A stretch of 64,000 nt of DNA from Bacillus badius NBRC 15713 (lineage in GTDB: Bacteria; Bacillota; Bacilli; Bacillales; Domibacillaceae), in NCBI RefSeq assembly GCF_001591605.1, contig NZ_BCVF01000007.1, positions 62,001-126,000 on the forward strand. Reading direction: 5' to 3'. The translations under genes were made by a program, and so were the position numbers. This document shows positions 61,761 through 64,000 of this stretch, one piece after another; position 1 is the stretch's first letter, and every line of letters begins with the position of its first letter. The notes beneath the pieces were generated by a model. It made no database searches and was not told where the DNA came from. It saw only the letters and a program-made list of their open reading frames with translations.

Positions 61761-62558
61761 TTAAACAGAAATGTCTTTTCTTTTATATACCCAAAATGCC
61801 GCAAAAAAGCAAAGAGAGCAAACCGCTAACATCACCAAAACAGATAACGGATCCAGCTGCTTTTCGTTTACGATGGCAGCCGCATCTGCATAATAAAACG
61901 GACTGGCATACTTTAGCGCCTCAATTTTCTCGGATAGGCTTGACATCATATTGAAAAAGTAAGCGATGATGACGACCGCAATAGAAATAGCTAATGTATT
62001 TCTTGTTTTCCTCATGATTGCTGACAGTAAATAAGCAAGGGCAGCAAACGTAAGATGAAGCAAGAACGCGCCGATAGTGAGGAAAGCAAATATTTTATAT
62101 GGCACATCATAGCCTTTCGCAAATTGAAAACCAATCAGGCTGGCCCCTGCAGCCGCGGCATTCAGGATGAAAAGATTGAGAATCACAACGGCTGCCTTTT
62201 GAGCAACAATTTCAGTTCTTGATACCGGCTTTGCCAGCAAAAACTCAATCGTCTTTTCGCTCTCTTCCTTGGCCAGCATATTCGACGCGAGAATAGCCGC
62301 ATAGATACTGCCAAGGAGTGTCGTCATCATATATACCTCTACTCCGTAAAATCCTATCAGGGTGCCAAGGCTTAGCTCGTTCATCTTAAACATATCCTTC
62401 ATAGAATCCGGGTAGGCCGCAAATAATTGATCCATGCTCTCCTGCTGCTCCGCAAATTGAGGAAAAATGCTTAACAGCCAAATAATCAGCCCTGCCAGGA
62501 TCAAGCTCCAAACCAGTAAAGATTTGCGGCTGCGCTTCCACTCTCTTCGTATGATCAT
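61761..62558 (-). CDS. ABC-2 type exporter permease
   Basis: A 265-residue protein with six membrane helices. KEESEKTIEFLLAKPVSRTE after helix 2 is the typical ABC-2 cytosolic elbow that contacts the ATPase. The substrate is unknown; Bcr/Bac-type peptide-antibiotic exporters and NatAB-like systems share this layout. It starts 11 bp after the ATPase stop and ends 22 bp before the TetR start. Confidence 0.9.
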   Translation of the reverse strand: MIIRREWKRSRKSLLVWSLILAGLIIWLLSIFPQFAEQQESMDQLFAAYPDSMKDMFKMNELSLGTLIGFYGVEVYMMTTLLGSIYAAILASNMLAKEESEKTIEFLLAKPVSRTEIVAQKAAVVILNLFILNAAAAGASLIGFQFAKGYDVPYKIFAFLTIGAFLLHLTFAALAYLLSAIMRKTRNTLAISIAVVIIAYFFNMMSSLSEKIEALKYASPFYYADAAAIVNEKQLDPLSVLVMLAVCSLCFFAAFWVYKRKDISV

Positions 62559-62569
62559 CAGTCTCCACC

Positions 62570-63445
62570 TCAGCTTTCATAATAATGCATAAACACTTCT
62601 TCCAATGACGGCTCTTCTATTAATACATCCTTTAACGGCAAACCGCTCAGCTCCTTTAAAAGCAGCTGAATGTCTCCGCTGTAAAGGATTTTTAGTTCAC
62701 TTGCTTTTGCTTCACAGCTGATGATGCCCGCCAATTCGATGGATACACTCTCAGCTCCATCCACCACAACAGTAATATTCTTTACTTTATTTTTCGTCAG
62801 GCTTTCAATCGTTTCCACTTTCATAAGCTGTCCTTCCTTGATGATAGCCACCCGATCACATAGTTTTTGGACCTCGCTTAAAATGTGGGAGGAAAAAAAC
62901 ACCGTAGCCCCCCGCTTTTGCTCTTCATGCAGCAAATCAAAAAAATGATGCTGCATTAATGGATCAAGCCCGCTGGTCGGCTCATCCAGGATGATCAGAT
63001 CAGGCTCATGCAGAAGCGCCTGGACGATGCCCGTCTTTTTGCGGTTGCCAAAAGAAAGATCTTCAATCTTCCGGTCCAAATGCAGATCGAGCCGGGAAGC
63101 CAGTTGTTTCAAGCGCTCTTCTTTAAAGCTCTTATGAAAACGCCCCGAATAAGTTAATAAATCAATGACTCTCATATCATCATAATAGTGGACCTCTGAC
63201 GGCAAATAACCGACACGCTCTCTGATTTCCTTTGATTCTCTTACAATATCCTTGCCGAAAATGGAGGCGCTGCCGCTTGTAGGGTAAATAAAATTCAATA
63301 ACGTGCGGATTGTCGTGCTCTTTCCGGCACCATTTGGCCCAATGAAGCCAAAAATTTCCCCCTCTTCAATCGAAAACGATACATCTGCAATCCCCCGGTT
63401 ACGTCTATAAGATTTGGTTAGCTGGTGAAGCTCAACAATCTCCAT
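62570..63445 (-). CDS. ABC exporter ATPase
   Basis: A 291-residue ATPase. Walker A GPNGAGKST, signature region LSFGNRKKTGIVQAL (LSFGN in place of LSGGQ), Walker B LIILDEPTSGLDP, H-loop SSHILSEV. The C-terminal 80 residues form the DUF4162-type extension seen in drug and peptide exporters. First gene of the exporter operon. GGAGGAG precedes the ATG. Confidence 0.93.
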   Translation of the reverse strand: MEIVELHQLTKSYRRNRGIADVSFSIEEGEIFGFIGPNGAGKSTTIRTLLNFIYPTSGSASIFGKDIVRESKEIRERVGYLPSEVHYYDDMRVIDLLTYSGRFHKSFKEERLKQLASRLDLHLDRKIEDLSFGNRKKTGIVQALLHEPDLIILDEPTSGLDPLMQHHFFDLLHEEQKRGATVFFSSHILSEVQKLCDRVAIIKEGQLMKVETIESLTKNKVKNITVVVDGAESVSIELAGIISCEAKASELKILYSGDIQLLLKELSGLPLKDVLIEEPSLEEVFMHYYES

Positions 63446-63478
63446 TCCCTCTCCTCCTTTTATTCGGACGGATCAAAA

Positions 63479-63527
63479 TTGACTCATTAGTCAATATCAG
63501 TTTAATATCTATTGACTGACTGGTCAA
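63479..63527 (-). promoter_or_regulatory. Paired TetR operators
   Basis: TTGACT-CATT-AGTCAA (63479-63494, perfect) and TTGACT-GACT-GGTCAA (63512-63527, one mismatch), 33 bp centre to centre, immediately upstream of the exporter operon. Confidence 0.75.
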
Positions 63528-63653
63528 TGAACTTTTTAAATTTTCCATGCTTTGTGCATAAAATTTCATGATTTCCCCTCATTGTTTACACCAAAACTTC
63601 ACAAATAATGGCTACAATAAGAAGAAAAGAGGGAACGAAAGCGAGGAATATTT

Positions 63654-64000
63654 ATGAACGGATTAAAAGTTATGATCATAGATGATGAAGAAGCAATGAG
63701 GCAGCTTGTATCCACATTTTTAGAAAAAGAAGGGTACACAGTCATTCAAGCAGCAAATGGCATGGAGGCACTGTCGGCTATTGACCAGCAAATGCCCGAC
63801 TTATTAATTGTCGATGTCATGATGCCTTACATGGATGGCTATGCTTTCACAAAAGAGGTTAAAAGAAAATATGATCTGCCGCTTATTTTTTTGTCTGCTA
63901 AAGGAGAAGAATGGGATAAGATCCATGGTTTAAAGCTTGGAGGAGATGATTATATCGTCAAGCCGTTCCATCCGGGTGAATTGCTGGCAAGAATAGAATC
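63654..64000 (+). CDS. Response regulator, N-terminal part
   Basis: About 115 residues before the window ends: a receiver domain with acidic pair IDDEEAM, phospho-acceptor Asp in LLIVDVMMPYMDGYAF (near residue 53), Thr/Ser in LSAKGEEWDK and Lys in IVKPFHPGELLAR. The pattern is typical of OmpR/PhoB regulators, but the output domain is outside the window. GCGAGG precedes the ATG. Confidence 0.88.
   Translation, partial: MNGLKVMIIDDEEAMRQLVSTFLEKEGYTVIQAANGMEALSAIDQQMPDLLIVDVMMPYMDGYAFTKEVKRKYDLPLIFLSAKGEEWDKIHGLKLGGDDYIVKPFHPGELLARIE

Overview
The window comes from a spore-forming member of the Bacillaceae (Firmicutes). Ribosome binding sites are strong GGAGG types, TTG and GTG starts are frequent, and U-tailed hairpin terminators are dense. 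The gene set includes CotF-type coat proteins, a LysM/GH18 spore-type hydrolase, HemAT, AdaA/AdaB, a YclNOPQ siderophore importer, YodB-like HxlR, FbpB-, YfhE- and DUF1540-type small proteins, and MprF. I see no rRNA, tRNA, CRISPR array, prophage or insertion sequence; it reads as chromosomal sequence with metabolic and accessory modules.

Layout. 1-5 kb: start of a formate dehydrogenase gene behind a formate/nitrite channel, azoreductase, ferritin, GH18 hydrolase, deaminase and an FbpB-like small protein. 5-7 kb: OsmC protein and a LytTR/DUF3021 pair lying between two copies of a 150-bp repeat. 7-16.5 kb: DUF3888 protein, two tandem alpha/beta hydrolases, YnfA, Usp, RodA-like, YtpP-like, HemAT, two tiny ORFs, and a divergent HxlR/nitroreductase pair with a visible operator. 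16.6-23.7 kb: iron alcohol dehydrogenase, sensor kinase and NtrC-type regulator, convergent with a Zn alcohol dehydrogenase/aldehyde dehydrogenase operon that has a consensus sigma-54 promoter and upstream sites. 23.8-33.2 kb: nagB, adaA-adaB, S66 peptidase, GlcG-like protein, SLH-CAP protein, a two-component system, two DUF1540 proteins and Mn catalase. 33.4-37.3 kb: yclNOPQ with Fur boxes. 37.5-46.6 kb: DUF3231, MMPL transporter, DEAD helicase, two divergent coat genes, two SDRs, MarR and DedA. 46.7-53.3 kb: phosphopantetheinyl transferase, a single-module NRPS with a terminal reductase, and a chemoreceptor directly upstream on the same strand. 53.5-58.2 kb: a second alcohol/aldehyde oxidation operon with its own sigma-54 promoter and a divergent AcoR-type activator. 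58.4-64 kb: mprF, an ABC exporter with TetR and paired operators, and the start of an OmpR-type regulator.

Two themes stand out. First, there are two separate sigma-54 controlled alcohol to aldehyde to acid modules 30 kb apart: one driven by a two-component system that shares a transcript with an iron alcohol dehydrogenase, the other by a GAF-type activator. Second, a compact peptide-synthetase unit (half condensation domain, adenylation, carrier, reductase) sits with its carrier-activating enzyme and a transmembrane chemoreceptor. Its chemistry should give a reduced amino acid (aldehyde, alcohol or a cyclised derivative), and the pairing with a chemoreceptor is unusual.
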